DNA of 64,000 bases from Verpa conica (lineage: Eukaryota; Ascomycota; Pezizomycetes; Pezizales; Morchellaceae), in assembly GCA_033030425.1 (NCBI GenBank), contig JAUFSD010000001.1, positions 558,001-622,000 on the forward strand, given 5' to 3'. The first letter of the stretch is position 1. The number at the start of each line of letters is the position of its first letter. The position numbers and the translations under genes were made by a program. The notes beneath the pieces are model-generated. The model was not told the origin of the DNA. It saw only the letters and a program-made list of their open reading frames with translations, and made no database searches. This document shows, piece after piece, positions 33,601 through 45,200 of the stretch.

Positions 33601-33930
33601 ACTTGAAGTTGCAAAGTGTAATGTAATAAAAATATAGTCTCCTCGGTGTGAGGGAGACTGGGTAACCAAATTCTTATCCAAGAAGGAAAGATTAATATAA
33701 AAGCACACCGACACCTTATCTGTCTGAAGTATGGGCGTGGGTTTAAAAAGAGCGAAGTTGGGTGCAGTTAGAGGGGAACGATTAAATAAGGGGGGTTCTT
33801 GCACAGCTATGACCTGTGCCGAGTAAACTACTGGATTTGAGAATAGAGAAAGAAACACATTGTTGCTCCCGGCGCAGTTGTGTTGAATGATGTTAAGTGA
33901 ATTTTTATGTTTAGTGGTCGTACTAAACAT
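30661..33930 (-). CDS. LINE ORF2: endonuclease-reverse transcriptase
   Basis: 1089 residues with no stop. The endonuclease/exonuclease/phosphatase domain is N-terminal: IIQHNCAG, then VIAVQEPP, VVVGDFNVHS near residue 150 and SSSDHRVI. The reverse transcriptase follows, with GVPQGSPISPLLFVIYVSVL and the catalytic SYVDDFAITV near residue 660. The C-terminus carries CPRCFLSPETTEHVLLHC, a C-x2-C-x8-H-x4-C knuckle common in LINEs. Catalytic motifs are intact, so target-primed reverse transcription activity is plausible. No RNase H motif (such as YTDGS) is found. The start lies one base after the ORF1 stop, which suggests termination-reinitiation. Confidence 0.93.
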   Translation of the reverse strand: MFSTTTKHKNSLNIIQHNCAGSNNVFLSLFSNPVVYSAQVIAVQEPPLFNRSPLTAPNFALFKPTPILQTDKVSVCFYINLSFLDKNLVTQSPSHRGDYIFITLHFATSSHSFSSLALVSVYNRQVSDSIRSIPPHMAFPALSTPTVVVGDFNVHSPAADPLRKFSSTELNLSTPYFRLANQLGFSLINTPGKFTRISPDPRKRHSVIDFTWANQSAIQLVSKWLIPPVSSSSDHRVILCQLVPPGSDFSPYNTPNWSLVNWDLVTPQLSHLQLSSDFSNLDNWFDESFNQLRNTLLLHTPMKKVSSWSKPWWNPNLSQLRSIYHSVHKSYRKGLSPPFELKAAKNAYFNAIKKAKRDHWNAFVSNASPSDMWRLKKMATRSEDRIPSIPNSPTPQILNENLVKAFFPPRPDTGSPIPLRHHNVPVITPEKIQTVLSKTSNLSAPGPDFIPYSVWKGIHRINPTVIPRILTPFLKYGYHPLSLKKANGVVLAKPGKDDYSATSSYRIIVLLQTFSKILEKVVTLRLAKIAKATGLVHPHQCGSVAGLSTSDATTVFYNEIRAMQLVKLKVSTLFLDIKGGFDSVVKHTLASILTSQSTPSYMVNWILSFLSNRWVTLLYKGSPKLAVPVQVGVPQGSPISPLLFVIYVSVLHHLEPSPGITLSYVDDFAITVASPTVEENILLLQENYYRLKNDAAPRNVSFSVAKTELMHWRTPRDKSPISHLSVCIDGQVFYPKPIVRWVGYWFSPAFNPNDHFLRRLASAQASFGILHRFSSPGKGLSSSNCRKLATLAIHPMLTYGATLFTPTSALKEMEVFWNSVLRWALGCFRATNLHALWAEASTPPLVLYLHYLKIKHAIRVATAHPLNNPVTARFDVSFPTISPERSYSHSELLKGLPNPPKKWNSTAKAGVNHLPIEFLGSLIKPLLGSNLSHKNYSVTIKQQLLKNWETLFPPPNYYKYGCSLTTPYFMSLHKYQSSRLHQMRVEKSYLNAHKSWINLHTTDICPRCFLSPETTEHVLLHCPSLSASRNSLLPSVNSLDEIWSSEALSLLVGAFVVQNKINFPKKALPSPAPSPSTMSSLTSITYSES

Positions 33931-33931
33931 T

Positions 33932-35419
33932 TTAAATGGTATCGTTCATGGCCACTTCCTCGGTGGCTTCTGAAGAGGACTGGGCCTCCTGGGTAGGCCC
34001 TTCTCTGAGTTTGTTGATGATGGAGATGCGATGAGGGCACTTCGAAAAATTTGCTGTGTGGTTTCCACCGCAGTTGATGCACTTGGAGGGGGTGGCAACG
34101 CAGCAGTTGGGTTTGGGGCGGACGTGGCCAGGGCACGTAGTAACGGCGCACTGGTGTTTATCCCTAGGGTGGCCTAGGGAGCAGATGGGACAGGTGGGTT
34201 CTTTCTGTTTGCACCCTTTGGTTGGGTGACCGAACTTGTAGCAGTTGCAGCAGAGAGTGGCTTTAGAGGCTGACCACATGACAGAGCAGTGGCGAGGGCG
34301 TGAGAAGAGTCTGATGGTGGTGCCGATAATGGCTGCTTCCTCAGCCGTGACAGTAATGACAACTGTCGAGAACTTCTGAGTGTTGCGGGCGGTGTCGTCA
34401 GCTGTGAGGAAGCGGGTATCAAGGGGGGTGATTCCTGTTGCGAGTTTAACTGCTTCAGGGAAGTACTTTTTAAGGTGGTCGAGGTCGGGGAATTCGTTTA
34501 GTGGGATGCCTCTGATGGCTACATCACAGGTGGTGGGGGCTTGTTTGAAAAGCTGAAACGGGTTTGAGGGGTCGTTGACCGTTTGGTTAAGGATGGCTGT
34601 GAGCCCTTCGAAGAAGGGGGCGTATGTGGATGCTGGGACTGTTGGGGGGGCGGTAACTGAGACAGCTCCACGCTGGTTGATGGAGACTGTGAGGGAAGTG
34701 ACGGGGGCCACTTGTCCTCCTTTAGCGAGGAACTGGCCTAGGAGAGCAGGGAGACGTTGGACGAGAAGTTCGGAGTCTTTAAGAGGGGAGGGGGTCTGTC
34801 TGGACGAAAAGAACCTTTGCTGGGCAGTGGGCAGGGTCTTGGGCTTATCCTCCGTGACTTTCGACTGCCTGGGGCGAGGGTTGCTGGTCTTTTTTAGGGG
34901 GGTGGTGTTGGCAGCTGACTTAGCCGCGTCGACGTAGGACATCTTTTCCGTGACAGTGACCGGTTTGGAGGAGGATTTGGGGGAGGGGGTTTGGTAGGAG
35001 GGGCCAACGGGGGGGGTTGGTTGCGTTCTCTGATGGGGGAAGGTTGCGGGGGGGGAAGAGGCGGAACTCTTAATGCTTTTGACTATGGCTTCGAGTCTCT
35101 CGAAGCGGTCATAGACGCTGGTGGGAGGGTGGTTGGAGGCGTACCGAGTCTTTGTCTGAATGTTATCGACTACGGCAGTGATTGAGTCGAGCTGGTGGGA
35201 AAGTTCGAGGGCGGCGTGCTTGGCCTGGGCCGCAACCTTAAAGGTGGAGCAGAGAAGGGTGAGGAGCAGCTTCTCCATGGGGGAGGTGTTGTCGTCATTA
35301 ATAGCGTTGGCGACAGTAGTAGAGATAAGAGAGGAGTCTGGCATCCCTATTTCGTGGTCTATAAGACCGGTTTGTAGGTTGTCAAAAATTTCAGAGAGGG
35401 AGGGGTCAGGGCTTGGCAT
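33932..35419 (-). CDS. LINE ORF1: Gag-like RNA-binding protein with zinc knuckles
   Basis: 495 residues. The N-terminal half is Ser/Pro/Thr-rich with helical segments. A central region (ATTCDVAIRGIPLNEFPDLD-like sequence) may be an RRM-type fold. Near the C-terminus are zinc knuckles: CCNCYKFGHPTKGC (C-x2-C-x4-H-x4-C), a variant knuckle starting CPICSLGH, and CINCGGNHTANFSKCP. These bind the element's RNA to form the retrotransposition particle. The frame is fully open. Confidence 0.9.
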   Translation of the reverse strand: MPSPDPSLSEIFDNLQTGLIDHEIGMPDSSLISTTVANAINDDNTSPMEKLLLTLLCSTFKVAAQAKHAALELSHQLDSITAVVDNIQTKTRYASNHPPTSVYDRFERLEAIVKSIKSSASSPPATFPHQRTQPTPPVGPSYQTPSPKSSSKPVTVTEKMSYVDAAKSAANTTPLKKTSNPRPRQSKVTEDKPKTLPTAQQRFFSSRQTPSPLKDSELLVQRLPALLGQFLAKGGQVAPVTSLTVSINQRGAVSVTAPPTVPASTYAPFFEGLTAILNQTVNDPSNPFQLFKQAPTTCDVAIRGIPLNEFPDLDHLKKYFPEAVKLATGITPLDTRFLTADDTARNTQKFSTVVITVTAEEAAIIGTTIRLFSRPRHCSVMWSASKATLCCNCYKFGHPTKGCKQKEPTCPICSLGHPRDKHQCAVTTCPGHVRPKPNCCVATPSKCINCGGNHTANFSKCPHRISIINKLREGPTQEAQSSSEATEEVAMNDTI

Positions 35420-35538
35420 TTTGAAGCCTGGTATTTTTGTAAGTTTGGTGTGGAAGAACGGTTGCCACGCGGATTTTTGGTGTTGAATTTCAAAAACTGA
35501 GAAAATAGAGGGGATGGAGGATGGGCTTTTTTCTCCTT

Positions 35539-36258
35539 GCTTATTAGCTTTATATAATGTAAATTACATCAGGAAAAAACTAATAGTATCTCTGGTACAA
35601 TCAGGTACATCAGCAAAAAGCGAGATTCCGCCCCGCTTTTCGCAAACCCCCCATTCCGCAAGTGCTTTACTAGGCTATTGCCTCTAAAGGGAAAGGTAAG
35701 GCCTAGATCAGGATTAAGGGGATAGCTATGTGTGAATATTTGTGTTAGCCCACCAGTGGGCTATTCTGGACCACTATAGTATTCCAGACAGGTGGTCCGG
35801 TTTTATACTATATTCCAGCATGTTGGTCCATGATTTTATCACTGGTGGGAAATTGAATTTTGACACATTTGCTCTTCTATAACCCAGAGTTTTATAAGGC
35901 CAAAATCATATATATGGGATATTGGAAGTTACGTGACTATGGCCGTAAAAATCGGAAGTGCCGGCTGGTCTAATACGCGCCCGTATCTGAGTGACCACCC
36001 ATGAAGGAAATTTAAGGCGTTGCAGATAATAGCGCAGTACTTAGACTTTTAAAATATTATTGGAAAAGCTAAAATGGTCTGACTAAGACTCTGAATATAG
36101 GATAAGAACAGTAGCCAAAGCATACATTCACCGATAACATATAATAGCGCTGTAAACAATAACCCACCCACATAAGAATAATACTCTACCATACTACCAA
36201 GCTATCTATATGGACTAGAAAAATGTAGGAAATGTAGAAAAAATTATAAAGAAAAAGA
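35539..36258. other. spacer between LINE and dynein 3' end
   Basis: No gene recognised. It holds one inverted-repeat element. Confidence 0.5.
35749..35849. repeat. short inverted-repeat element
   Basis: Ends CCCACCAGTG (35749-35758) and CACTGGTGGG (35840-35849) are perfect reverse complements. Inside, GGACCAC / GTGGTCC and TATTCCAG copies recur. Possibly a MITE relic. Confidence 0.5.
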
Positions 36259-39200
36259 CTATGCTGCACTCGAGGCCTCCGCCATCACCTGCTCTCCTTC
36301 TTCTAACATATTGGTAATAGTATCTAAATTCTCGATCATAGCCTTTCCATGTCCAACTAACAATAGTTTCTCTGCATTCGCCGGTAATCCCAAGTACGTC
36401 GGTGGTTCTCTCTCTGGCAGCGAGTTTACCCATTGCATAAATTCAGGCATTCCGATACCCTCGGGAACATAGAGGGGGTTTTCAGGAATATCAACTAGCT
36501 TGAAATCTGTATTGAAAGCGTCGGGGGTGAAGACAGATTTAACAAGTTTACCAAGACGCGTAAAGTCACCTTCATCATCGATTTTACCGCCATAGGTTTC
36601 TGTGACAAGAGTTCGGATCATGTCCCATGGGAGCTTTGCCGGTGCGATGTTTGTACGGCCGGCTGCAACATGATCGACCCAGGTATCAATAATATGGGCA
36701 GAGCATTCATACTATAGTAAGGTCAATATGAGGGCTAAGCTAGTGGATATTTGAGTATTTGTGTGACCTACATCACTATCATTGAACTCCCACCATCCTT
36801 TCCATCCAAGATTTGGAACGTAACGAAGCCTTTCCTGCACAACTGCATGTAAGAAGGAGAGGAGGAGGTAAACTCTGGCTTTTTCTGTTGGCTGTTGTTT
36901 CGCTGGGCGCATCGAGAGTGATTGTAGGGAATCCTTCATGTTTGCACGGACACCCGCTGGTTGTTCATACATAAGCACTCGAGATGCACGCAAGAGATTT
37001 ATTGGGATCTTTGGTGACGATTCCATGGAAAGAAATAGCCTAAAACTTGGATGTGGACGTAGTGCGTCAAGTCTCTTCTCCAATGATTGTAGCCATGCGG
37101 GCGTAAGATGAACATTCTTGACCAAAACCCAGGATCCGGAAGAGGCAGCATTGCTGACAGCTTTGTCCGCCGTAGCAAGACCTTCATTGGAACCCATGGC
37201 GATGTTGGTACAAGTGGCCCCAACTTGCTGCACTAGACTATCGACCTTGTAGCTAGCATCGAAACCAGGAGATGAAGCTAGGGCAATAGGGGTGGTGACA
37301 GAAACCTCAGAGATAACCTGTTTGAGATCTCCGAAAGCATCCAAAAGTTCCTTGCCAAATACTATAGAGACGAATCTTTCCGCAGAAGGCACAAATCGGT
37401 CTACTCTAAAAAGCTTGACGAGCAAGAGTTTGTGCAATTCCTTATCAAGTTCTATGGGATAAGAGGTTAGTCAAAGAAATATCAAGCTGGGGTATAGCCG
37501 CAAACCTGGCATATTCTCGTCCCAGATTGTAGGAATATAGCCCTCGGCGATTTCCTCTTCAAAGAACTTCTCCCAGTCCTCTGGAGAAATATCCCCAATG
37601 CGATCCCTAAAGATTGGAAGTGTTGATGCTCGCCTCATAATCTCTTCCCTCCGGTCAACTTCAGTTGAGACATCTACGCCAGGGAGACCTTCGTCTAAGA
37701 TCCTATCAACAAGAGACTTATCCATCTTATACGGAGATGCTTGAGCAAGGAGCATCGCTAAAGTAACACGATCCTTCTGGAGTAATCCCAATGAGGTGCG
37801 TTGATACGTCGTGATGAAAAGTGAACGAAGGATAACCTGAATACGGGTATTGTGATCTTTCTCAGCCCGCAACTCTTTATTGTCATGTAAGACTGAATGA
37901 AAAATATCTAGGAAATATCTAGGATCCATCTTATTAGTCTCTAATTCAAAGTACTTTAACATATATCTCAACTTACTGTAAAGAAAATTGGTAGAAATGA
38001 TTCAGATGGTGGAGTTGTTCAAGTACTGCAAAGACAGCACTGCAGGCGCGTGCAATGATCTGGTACTGCAATGTGATGGTTTCCACCTCAGTCATGACCC
38101 CGTCTGTCTCAGCCATCTTCCGTGAAACTTCTGCCGCTTCGGTTTTTAGCGTTTCTAAGGTATCGATAACGCGGTCGTCATCGAGAATATTGCCTCGTGA
38201 TTCATTCAATGCCTGAAGAAGACGCTTCTCCAACTGCCTGAGATGTAGTTTGAATTCACCCTGGAGTTTCATCAAGTTCGTCCTGCGCTGGTCGACATCA
38301 GGCCTCTCAAATTTCAGGACCTGGTTCAAAGACTGCGTCTGCAAGCTGCTCTGAGTGACTGTAAAGTTGACAAATGTCGTACGACTACAAATGTCAGGGG
38401 CAAAGGTTGCTGACGGATCGCGAGTTGATAAAAACAACTTAAATGATGGAGAAAAATCGATCTCTTGCTTTCCGAGCTGGATCAGAACACGGCCACCAGT
38501 CTTTTGGTATTCCTTATTCAAGACATGGTTGAGTATTGGATCGAGGTGCTCTGCATCTTGGATAAGTATAGGGTTCCCGAAACGTAACGAACTTTCTAGT
38601 TGCTTGGTAAAAGAATCATCGAGGAAACTAGTGACAGTAAGGCGTCTTTCCTTGCTCTCATTTATTAAGAAGTCTGTAACTCTTCCAGAAGGATCAATGA
38701 TAAGTGGATACCGGTTAAATCTTTTGAGGATGATTGCATTTTCTGTACACAGGTCATCTACCGGCAGACCATTCTCTTGCCATATCAGTCGCTCATCTGC
38801 GGTTGAAAGGTATTCTGTGATTGGATTATGTTGTTTATATTCAATTCCTGACAGCGAAAGATGATGTAGCCAGTCGTCTGACATCGCTTTGCGGTATTGT
38901 TGGTCGTAAAGTCCGCTATAGGCCAAGAAAGCCGCAGAGACAATGACATCGCCAACAAGAGTCCCGATTTGGGTCTCAAACGACTTGCTTCCATCTTCCC
39001 ATCTAGTTCTCTCCGAGGATAAACTGTCTAGAAGCTTGACACTGCGGTCTACCTTGAACTGCACTCGAGACATTTCGGTTTTGAGGGCTTGAGTTTCGCT
39101 AATAAGAGCAGCATATTCTTCCTTGTATCGTCCGATACTCTGCTCTAGTTCGGCAATAGTGTCTTGCATTTCCTGAGCCTGAGCCTTGGTTTGCTTGGCT

Positions 39201-42200
39201 TGCTCCTCCAATTGATCTACTTCGTCTCTTAAAGGTCCAACACGATCAAGGATCTCTGAGTAATTAACCTGAGCTTCAACCCATTGTACGAGAGGCCCAC
39301 AGGCTTTACTAGCCCTGTTCATAGCCTCGAAGGAATAGTTTGGTTGAGAGAGATAGTCCTTCATCATGCGCTGGCGGAGTGGTCTAGTCATCTGCCTCTC
39401 ATTGTCGAAATTGACAATGCTGGAGATAAAGTCATCTCGTCTGATGATTGCTTGGACACCTGCCCAACTGTCGACCTTGTGGCCTAGCAGGGTGCATACC
39501 GATTCCATAGCAAGACGAACTGCTGGAGGGGGTTTACCCATGACCCTAACTTCTGTGAGGTGTTGTTTCTTGATATTGCTGACGGATCTTTGAGCTTCGA
39601 TGACTGCCGGTTCAGCCTTTGCAAGATCGCTCAGCACAATCTCTCTACGCTCCGCAACCTCCTTCTCTTGTACTTCCAGTGCTGCCTGCACTTCAAGAGA
39701 TGCCGCACGCTTCTGCTCAGTTTCCTGTTGGTCTGCGACCATTCTCTGAAGTTTTTCGTTTGCCTCGGCACTCTTCTTCTCAAGCTGCAGTTGTTTTGAC
39801 GCCAAACTGACACGCAAATCACGAACTTTATCTACAGTATCCTTCAGTTTCTCTAATCCAACATTCAAATGACGCTGTTGCTCCTCTAGGTCTTCGCGCT
39901 TCTCGTTGTAAAGTTTGACATATTGGGCAACGAAATCTAAGAAGTGGCGAGGGGTAAGGAATGTGACCTTGTTTTGTTGCTTTTGAAGTTTTATATTGAA
40001 ACGATGGAGTGAGTGGTGAATATATACCATCGCGTTAACAACGGCTTCACGATGAGAAGGTGGCAATACAAGCTCGCGATAAGCTACAGGAATGCTGTCA
40101 GGTGCCCTGTATGTTGCACGGTCCAAATCGAGGGATTGAGTAAGTTCCATTCCAACTTGATAGAAAGCCTGATCCGACCAATCACCAAACCAATTGAGAA
40201 CACAGCGGTTGAATAGCGCCGGCGAAGTAGCCGCCTTGGAGGAGAGGCCATCTTCTGGGGGATTCATCGTGAAAACAACGTGTAAGTTCTTGACGATTTG
40301 TTGAGTGAACCACTTGTATAGCTCTTCCTGGGAATCTAAAAGCAATCCTTGACGCTGAGCTCCCTCTTTGCACGCCGTCATAAGAGCAGCAAACTCATCT
40401 CCCTCAAATAGACCGGGGACCTCCGCATTTGCAAGTAAAGTGTTCATGCGCTCTAAGAAGCCAGAGTCGAGTACGTTTGACTCATCCATGATAAAACAAA
40501 TCTTCTCACCCTTACAGCCACATCGTCGAAGAACATCTCTCAGATCATCATCAAAGTCCTCTGCAGAATATTTGCCATGGACCTTAATCTGGAAAACCTT
40601 CAAGCCATTCATCCAAGCAACAAATCGAGAAAGCGTAGTCTATATTGAACAGTTAGAAATGTATAACATGTAATTGAAGTCACTCTTCCTCACCTTTCCA
40701 CTTCCACTAACACCGATTAAGATTAGATGTCCTTGAGGTTGCCTAAAAACCCTATCAATCCGAAGAACGTGCTCCAAAACATCATTGAACAAAATCAATG
40801 GCACATCCACCTCTTCCTCACAGAAGGTCTTCAATCTTGCCTTAGCAAAATCTCTCAGCTGCTCACGTTCAACTGGTACGTAATTTTTCGATAGCCAGTT
40901 AGAGAACAAGATTGGTCCACCCAAAGCCTTCTGTTCATCGATACCAGGAAAATGCTGCAGCGCAACTCGCTTTACCGCATCTCCGGTCCACAGTCTCTCA
41001 TCCTCACCAACCAACCGATCTTCGAATAATCTCAACGCCTCATGTGCCCAAATTCTAACTAAGCCCTCCACCGTAAGTACCTCTAAAGGTCGAAGCGCCT
41101 CATACAATCCACGAACCCATCTAGTTAATTCTCTGGGGGAGTAAACATAATGCGGCTGAATCTTTGGCGTAAATTTTTGCTGGGACTCTAAATAGAACTG
41201 TACCATGGCCTTGGTGAGAGGCTCCGAGTATCCACGAAGGCTTGGGATAATTTTTAGAACTGCACTGTTGAAAGTTCCATAGATCTGCTGTAAGGATGTC
41301 TCTCCTGGATAATCGACCATGATAAGAGGTGCATGGCGAAGGAAACGCGCACCCATCGGCGTACGGCCAGCATCTGTAGGGGGGTTACAAGCACCAACGA
41401 ACTGAATGCGATCCAATGTAACCCAGGTCTTGTCTGAAGTCCTCCAGAACCCGTTTTGCTCAACCAGCTGTCTCAGGAAAGAGATAGCGCGTTGAGTCCC
41501 ATATTTATCTGGTGCAGGCAAATTGATTTCATCGCAGAATACCACTAACCATCTTCCAATTTGTGTTGGGGACAACATGACCCCGTTCAAAGTCTTCTTG
41601 TACTCGCAATACTGCTCAAATGTCTTGATAAGTAGATCAGGTGTCGTAGCGCTAGAGAAATTGAGACCGACAACCTCCATATTTGGAAGCTTTCGCAAAG
41701 CACTGAATAACGTCATCGTCTTACCGGAACCAGGAGGACCACAAAGAAGCAACGGTTTGTGTTCCGCTAGCCAGGAGTAGAGAACATCTTCGTGCCTGAC
41801 AGTGTCCAAGGTCGGGATAACGATGTCAGTTTGCGTTACTGAGTGAGTGTTGACTTCGATTTGTGGCACCTGATCTTGCCACGGCGTCCATTCTGCTCTC
41901 GGTAAAGAAACATCGTAGTCAATGATCGCGCCTCCCTCACTGAGCGGTGGAAGTTCAACTGTAGTTAGGCCACACGCATAGCGGCCAAAGACCTCCCTAT
42001 CAGCCAATGGGCAGTCACCAGTGAAACTCCAGACCATTGCCAGGAGAAGCTTCTTAGAAACATAGGCTTCCACCTGTTCATCTTCGAGAGGGAAGTCGAC
42101 GTGCTGAATATTGTACTCGATCATGTTTCGGCAAATTTTATTGAGCAACGAGAACATAGTATTGAGAACCCTGGCCTCAGTGAACTCCATGATATGATTG

Positions 42201-45200
42201 TATTTTCTCGCCTCTGTAAGGGTATCCATAATGAAATTGTCGTTCTCTAGTAGTTGGGCGAGCAACTCGGCCATGTGTGATTGGGTTGACAATGCTTTGA
42301 CAGATACTTGTCCAGAGCTGATGGTGTTATCTTCATCGAGATCATCGAATACAATTGTTCTTAACGATTTGAGGTAGTGCTTGACCATCATCATTGAGGT
42401 GACAGTGTCTTCACTAAACCAAACCATACCACAACGAGAGACGGTAGCCAAAGTTGCATACTTCAAGGTTTCAACTTCAAACATAATACGGACATTTGCC
42501 GGAAGATTAAGACGCTCTCCGTTGGGTAGAGTCAGAAGTTTGTTATCATCCAAGACACTATAATTATTAGTTAATATACCACACAAAATCCACTTAGATG
42601 AAGTAAAATTAATACCTGTTTAAATTCTCAACCCACTCTGGATCAACATCACCATCGAACACAATCCAGTGTCTCTTCGAATCTTCGCCACGAAGATTAT
42701 CCACGATCTTCCTCAGAATGCTTGTAAATAACCCGTCAGTCCACTCTCTAGTTGTCGAGTCAAGACTTCCGTATAGCGACTCTTTTGACATGACCTTCGA
42801 GTCAATAATATGATGTACCCCCTCTTGCCCCTCCACCACCTGTAAAGCTTGGAGTAGTACTTTCCACGCGGCAGACTTCCCTGAACCTGAATTTCCTACC
42901 ATCATAACACCATGGTGAATCGTCTGGATTTGATAGAGTTGTAGGATCTTTGTCATCCAAACATCGGTAACCACAAGGTTCTGAGTTGCAGCAATATTTC
43001 GGATCGCTTCCTCTAGCTTTGACAGGTTTCCAGGAATATACTCAATCCCAGGGAAGGACTCATTCTCGATTCTAAACAATCGTTAGCATAAGCTAATTTT
43101 TCGGGGCAAAGGCTCTTGCCTCTTCATAATCTCAACATCATCTCTAATCAATTTTGGTGCGATAGTTTCCCTCAAGCTCTGCACGATAATTTGCGCCTCC
43201 CAGTCCGCATCAGACACCTTATCTGCACCAATACCATCATTCACCAATCTAGCCCTCTTCAAACCGCCAGAGCTAACCAATACACTCTTCAATGCACGCA
43301 ATCCAAAATCGTAATGTGCTTGTTTCGAGAGTTGCCTAGCACACTGATCGAAAAATGGTACAGTTTGCTTTGCAAGTGACTTTGCCTGAGCAAAACCTTG
43401 AGAGTATAGCATGACTTCTGCAATGAGCTCTTTGTCCGGCTTCGACATGGCAACGCTTCTGAATAGTTTCTTAAGATTGTCTGGCAAGTTCGAACGGCCG
43501 GCATAACCAGGATTCATGGTGATAAAGATACCAGTATTTTGATGAACCTTCAGTTGCCTTCCAACTAACTCTATCTGTGCATTCGGATTTTCGATTGCCT
43601 TCTTCAATCCCAGCTGAATATTTTGGACCTGTTGCGAGACTGCTGACAGAATTCTCTCCTCAAGACGATTAAACTCGTCAAAGCAACCCCAGGCACCAAC
43701 TTGACAGATACCCAAGAAGATTCTCCCCATAGCCTGGAAATCGAAAGTGTCGTCACAGCAGAAGACCAATGTAAAACGTCCAAGCTGAACGCCGAGCGCT
43801 TTGACGGACTCGGTTTTACCGGTACCAGCAGGACCATATGGGGATCCCCCAAGTCTTTGACAAAGGGCTTGCGTCAGTGTCAAGAAACAGCGATCTGTCA
43901 AAGGCGTCCGAACAAGTCTTTCTGCCACACCAAGATACTCAAATCCATACTCTAGCTCCGCATTCGCCATCTTTATCTTGAGTCTGTTAAGGTAGTCACC
44001 CTCTTCCACATAGTGGTACCTCATCTGCAGTAACCAGATATAATCTTCCGTAGTGTTGGCTCCAGACTTCGCAAGTCTATGGATACAATCCCTTTGGTGT
44101 ACAAACTCGGTAATCAGATGTTCACACTTCTTTCTCTCAATCGCGCCCAAGTCTCCCAACACAGTTGCGGCAAGTAACGCTAGTACCCTAACCTCTTGCT
44201 CATAAAGCTCAAATAACTCACCTCCCCCTTCGGCTAGCGCCTTCTCTACGACAGTTGTCCACACAACTTGTGTCCCAAGAACTAGAATCTGTGCCGGGTA
44301 TTTTGCAATATACCCGGTAAATTTCTCTTGATCTAGCTCCTTCGCTGCAAAAATCTCCTTAAAATCTCTCACCGCCTCTGCCAACAACTCCGCAAGAGTA
44401 AGTTTCATGTTGTTTTCCAGTGCTGTCAACCAATCATTGATTTTTGGTGTTTTAATCAACGAGATTTCTTTCTTCAGCCTAACCCCCTCCCCTTCCTTTG
44501 AAGTAAATCCAAGAATCGTAGAATCATCGTCTAGTATTAGTCCATTAAGACCAGCAAACATCTTCTTAAAATGTTTCTGAATTCTGACAGAGTCGTTGCT
44601 GTTACCGATAATTTCCAACAAATCCTCATCACCAACGAAATAGAACCTAGGGAACTGGACACGTTCACGCTCAAGATATTCCCCAAGCGCTTTTTGGATT
44701 TTGTTGAGGAGTTCTGCGAGACGTTCGAGTGACTTCTGAACACCAGAAATGTTGAGTACATCAAGAACATACGGTGACTTGTAAACCTTCTTCATAACGG
44801 TGAAGAACTCGGAGTTGATATTCTGGAATCGCGAGGATTCGATAGGCAAGAGGTGTTTGATATCGGCATTACCAGTAAATACACCCTCAAGATATACCCA
44901 TTGACGCTGTACATCGATCCAGATATCGAATAGGACATGGACACGGTTGAGCTTATCCTCCCACGACGAAGCTTCATCTTCAAATTCCTTGTAGTAAGGC
45001 GAATGTCTCATAGCCTGCAGTGAGTTCAGGTTCTCACTGCATTTTGCGAAAAGGTCATCCCACCCACGGATCAAACGACACTTGTTCTGATACCCGACCA
45101 GGTCCAATACGTAGCTAGTCCATGTCTCACGAACCTACATTATATTAGCAAACAATTTCCAGAAGTAAACTTAAAAAGTAAGATAAACCTGTTTCAAGAA

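Larger units (their letters stand above)
30391..35538 (-). mobile_element. full-length non-LTR retrotransposon (LINE) with 15-bp target-site duplication
   Basis: The body, about 30406-35523, is bounded by direct copies of GGCTTTTTTCTCCTT at 30391-30405 and 35524-35538. Reading minus-strand 5' to 3': a leader of about 104 bp, ORF1 (35419-33932), ORF2 (33930-30661), a 3' region of about 240 bp and a terminal poly(A), visible as a T run at 30404-30424. Both frames are open throughout. ORF1 with zinc knuckles plus ORF2 with AP endonuclease and reverse transcriptase resembles Tad1/I-type fungal LINEs, but no RNase H domain is seen. The terminal duplication, poly(A) and open frames indicate a recent insertion. 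Confidence 0.93.
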
